A DNA stretch of 7,860 nt, taken from the NCBI GenBank assembly GCA_013151465.1, contig JAADIF010000041.1:1-7860 (forward strand), in the 5' to 3' direction. A program made the translations under genes and the position numbers. Positions within the stretch are counted from its first letter, which is position 1. Every line of letters begins with the position of its first letter. Origin of the DNA: Microcaldota archaeon. GTDB lineage: Archaea > Aenigmatarchaeota > Aenigmatarchaeia > QMZP01 > QMZT01. Shown piece by piece: positions 5,925 through 7,860 of the stretch. The notes under the pieces were generated by a model. The model was not told where the DNA came from, did no database searches, and saw nothing but the letters and a program-made list of their open reading frames with translations.

Positions 5925-7082
5925 TCATTTCCCCAGCGGACTTATCTTCCTCAAGTCTGCTACTATCTCTTTAAGGTTGTCAACAGCGTAATCTATCTCT
6001 TCCTTCGTTGTGAACTTGCTCAATGTAAATCTCATTGAACCGTGCGCAAGCTCATGGTCGCATCCTATCGCCTTCATGACAGGGCTCATCTCCAGGCTTC
6101 TGGAAAAGCACGCAGAACCGGTGGATGCGCATATCCCCTTCATGTCGAGCCGAAGAACTATCGACTCACCTTCAACATAATGAAACGATATGTTTACGTT
6201 GTTGCAAAGCCGCATGTTTCCGAGAGGGCCGTTTATCTTTGTGTGCGGTATCTCCTTTGTTATGCGCTCTATCATATAATCGCGAAGCTCTTTCATTTTT
6301 TTGCAGTCCTCATCTTTTGCTATTTGAACTGCCTTTGCAAATCCGATTATTCCGGCAATATTCTCAGTGCCCGGCCGCATATCAAACTCGTTGAATCCGC
6401 CGTTCATTATCTTTTTTATCTTCGTTCCTTTGCGAAGATACAGCGCACCGACGCCTTTTGGGCCGTGTATCTTATGCGCTGAAAACGACATCGAAGTTGC
6501 ATGCATCTTCTCCACATCTATGGGAATCCGTGTGAACGACTGGCATGCATCGACATGCAGGAAAACTTTCTTCTCACTGCATATTTTTCCAATCTTTCCG
6601 ATATCCTGCAAGGTCCCTATCTCGTCATTCGCATGCTGCACTATCACCATAAGCGTGTCATCTCTTATAAGTTTGCGCAATTTTTCAGGGTTTATTATGC
6701 CTTCGCTGTCAGGACTTATTTTCTCTATCTCGAAGCCCTCATCTTTCAGGTCTTCAAGTGCGCGCGAAACCGATATATGCTCAATCTCTGTCGTTATTAT
6801 GTGCTTTTTCTTTTCCCCGTTTTTCCTTGCAATGCCAAGCACCGCCGTATTGTTGCTTTCCGTGCCTCCCGACGTGAAGATTATTTCGTCTGCTTTTGCG
6901 TTTATCTTATCCGCTATTACCTTTCTTGCTTTCTCGATCGCATCCCTTGCCTCAAGACCTGGAGTGTAGCTGAATATTGATGTCGCGACAGCGTATTTGT
7001 CTCCAAAATAAGGGAGCATCGCCTCTAAGACATCATTGTCCATTTTAGTGGTCGCTGCATTGTCGAAATAGTATCTTTTCAT
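5925..7082 (-). CDS. iscS: Cysteine desulfurase (IscS/NifS family)
   Basis: PLP-dependent cytosolic enzyme that converts cysteine to alanine and passes the sulfur as a persulfide to scaffold proteins; 385 residues, the usual size for group I enzymes. Seen: YYFDNAATT at the N-terminus; SGGTESNN (71-78) for the PLP phosphate; His102; Asp178 and Gln181 in HVDACQ; the PLP lysine Lys204 in SAHKIHGPKG; RPGTEN (236-241); and the persulfide Cys325 in STGSACFS within a long mobile loop typical of IscS. The usual GNPSSxH stretch near residue 31-38 reads AVATSIFS instead, a modest departure. Start: an in-frame GTG at 7088 exists, but ATG 7082 has GAGGT seven bases upstream and begins directly at the conserved N-terminus. 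The iscU-like gene follows by 63 bases, so IscU is the expected sulfur acceptor; tRNA thiolation is another possible destination. No chaperone, ferredoxin or IscA gene is visible alongside. Confidence 0.96.
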   Translation of the reverse strand: MKRYYFDNAATTKMDNDVLEAMLPYFGDKYAVATSIFSYTPGLEARDAIEKARKVIADKINAKADEIIFTSGGTESNNTAVLGIARKNGEKKKHIITTEIEHISVSRALEDLKDEGFEIEKISPDSEGIINPEKLRKLIRDDTLMVIVQHANDEIGTLQDIGKIGKICSEKKVFLHVDACQSFTRIPIDVEKMHATSMSFSAHKIHGPKGVGALYLRKGTKIKKIMNGGFNEFDMRPGTENIAGIIGFAKAVQIAKDEDCKKMKELRDYMIERITKEIPHTKINGPLGNMRLCNNVNISFHYVEGESIVLRLDMKGICASTGSACFSRSLEMSPVMKAIGCDHELAHGSMRFTLSKFTTKEEIDYAVDNLKEIVADLRKISPLGK

Positions 7083-7114
7083 GGTCACAACCTCAATCTA
7101 GACTTAAAGCTCAC

Positions 7115-7124
7115 TTATTATATT
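7115..7124. promoter_or_regulatory. Likely shared TATA region of divergent iscS and rtcB
   Basis: TTATTATATT on the plus strand (AATATAATAA on the minus) is the best TATA-like element in the 87-base gap. On the minus strand it has a purine-rich upstream stretch (GGGAAAG) and predicts a start near 7095, just ahead of the GAGGT site of iscS. On the plus strand it predicts a start near 7146, before the rtcB ribosome binding site. One element serving both directions is inference. Confidence 0.4.
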
Positions 7125-7135
7125 CTTTCCCGTAT

Positions 7136-7167
7136 TATAGATAGGTGATAATATAGATAGGTGATAA
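7136..7167 (+). repeat. Perfect 16-base tandem duplication carrying the rtcB ribosome binding site
   Basis: TATAGATAGGTGATAA occurs at 7136-7151 and again at 7152-7167 without mismatch. Each copy contains GGTGAT, complementary to the 16S rRNA 3' end. The second copy (GGTGAT at 7160-7165) is four bases before the rtcB ATG at 7170 and is the working site; the first sits 16 bases further upstream. The duplication is perfect, so it is probably recent. Confidence 0.85.
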
Positions 7168-7169
7168 TT

Positions 7170-7860
7170 ATGGAAGATAGTGATATAAAAAAGAAACTAA
7201 GGGAGATTGAACCCAATATCTGGCAGCTCGATACCGACTTCGATGAAAGGATGCTCGTACCGGCGCGTCTTTTTGCGTCCAGAAAGTTCATTGACGTACT
7301 TGAGGATGGGGCAATCAGACAGGCGGCAAATGTTGCATGCCTTCCCGGCATACAGAAGTTTTCTCTGGCCATGCCGGATATGCACTATGGTTACGGATTC
7401 CCGATAGGAGGGGTTGCCGCCTTCGATGTGAACGAGGGGATAATCTCTCCGGGCGGCATCGGCTACGACATAAACTGCGGAGTCTGCCTGATGAGAACTG
7501 ACATAAACCACGATGAAACGAAAGCAAAAATCAATGACCTTCTTAATGTCATGTACAAGAACGTCCCGGCGGGTATCGGAAGCAAAGGAAGGATAGAAAA
7601 GCTTACCGAAGGGAAGATGCGCGATGCGCTTTCCGGAGGCGCAAGATGGGCGGTTGAAAACGGCTACGGATGGGAAGATGATCTAAAAAAGCTTGAGGAA
7701 AACGGGGAGATGAAGGCCGCAAGACCCGAAAGTGCCCTCAATGAAAAGACGTACAAAAGAGGAGCGCCGCAGCTTGGCTCTCTTGGGGCAGGAAACCATT
7801 TTCTTGAGGTGCAGAGAGTTGAAGAAATATATGATGAAAAGACAGCAGAGGCCTTCGGCA
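7170..7860 (+). CDS. rtcB: RNA-splicing ligase RtcB, 3' end cut by window
   Basis: GTP- and Mn2+-dependent RNA ligase joining 2',3'-cyclic phosphate (or 3'-phosphate) to 5'-OH ends; in archaea it seals tRNA exons after intron removal. The first 230 residues of an expected roughly 480 are visible. Seen: MPDMHYGYGFPIGG (Asp70), GGIGYDINCG with the metal ligands Asp100 and Cys103, and GAPQLGSLGAGNHFLEVQ with Asn209 and the metal ligand His210; the later histidines and the guanylated histidine lie beyond the edge. The position after DINCGV, normally Arg in the family, is Cys106, giving CxxC next to the metal site. No intein interrupts the visible part, although some archaeal rtcB genes carry one. 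ATG 7170 is preceded by GGTGAT at four bases, inside a tandem duplication. The gene diverges from iscS; no functional link between the two is evident. Confidence 0.96.
   Translation, partial: MEDSDIKKKLREIEPNIWQLDTDFDERMLVPARLFASRKFIDVLEDGAIRQAANVACLPGIQKFSLAMPDMHYGYGFPIGGVAAFDVNEGIISPGGIGYDINCGVCLMRTDINHDETKAKINDLLNVMYKNVPAGIGSKGRIEKLTEGKMRDALSGGARWAVENGYGWEDDLKKLEENGEMKAARPESALNEKTYKRGAPQLGSLGAGNHFLEVQRVEEIYDEKTAEAFG

Noticed and set aside
6367..6969. Plus-strand open frame of 200 codons opposite iscS
   Set aside because: Fully antisense to a complete cysteine desulfurase; Ser/Phe/Ile-rich shadow translation without a start signal.
5223..7082. Nitrogen-fixation NifS/NifU pair
   Set aside because: The proteins belong to the same superfamily, but nothing else related to nitrogen fixation is present and the loop and motifs fit general-purpose IscS/IscU.
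7118..7527. Minus-strand frames opposite rtcB
   Set aside because: They overlap a strongly conserved RtcB frame and show no domain; one would also run through the rtcB promoter gap.
7170..7860. Intein within rtcB
   Set aside because: The coding sequence runs without interruption through the DINCGV and GNHF motifs; an insertion further downstream cannot be excluded.

Overview
The window reads as a piece of an archaeal chromosome, gene-dense and moderately AT-rich. The evidence for archaea is a pilin with the archaeal type IV N-terminus, TATA-like boxes about 25-30 bases before likely transcript starts, a GGTGAT/GTGAT type of ribosome binding site, and an RtcB ligase of the archaeal/eukaryotic type. 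I cannot place it in a phylum. Bacterial-style IscS/IscU and a pyruvate, phosphate dikinase (PPDK) fit several anaerobic, fermentative archaeal lineages, including DPANN-like ones, but that is inference. No mobile element, tRNA, rRNA or CRISPR array is visible, and no stretch above 300 bases lacks a gene.

Left part (1-4574, all minus strand, read right to left): ppdK encodes a full-length 874-residue PPDK with every active-site residue I could check. It is followed by a two-CBS-domain protein with a C-terminal zinc ribbon, then by a KamA-family radical SAM protein that runs off the left edge. The CBS gene appears to have its own TATA box and is probably co-transcribed with the kamA-like gene 28 bases downstream. 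A CBS adenylate sensor next to an enzyme that interconverts ATP and AMP is suggestive, but a direct link is inference.

Middle (4575-5226): a compact divergent promoter region separates ppdK from a plus-strand type IV pilin-like protein, whose mRNA is probably leaderless. The pilin gene meets iscU tail to tail, and one palindromic TTAA supplies both stop codons.

Right part (5223-7082, minus strand): iscS encodes a cysteine desulfurase, followed by an iscU-like scaffold gene. Together they form a two-gene iron-sulfur cluster assembly unit. The IscU protein carries an extra C-terminal domain resembling MIP18/DUF59, so scaffold and a possible client-handling module are fused. Diverging from iscS is rtcB (7170 to the right edge), an RNA-splicing ligase with a 16-base tandem duplication that duplicates its ribosome binding site.

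Most worth a second look are the IscU-DUF59 fusion, the KamA-like protein that has lost a lysine-binding aspartate and carries about 128 extra N-terminal residues, the repeated GTGAT-N3/4-ATG start signals, and several small inverted or direct repeats in the promoter gaps.
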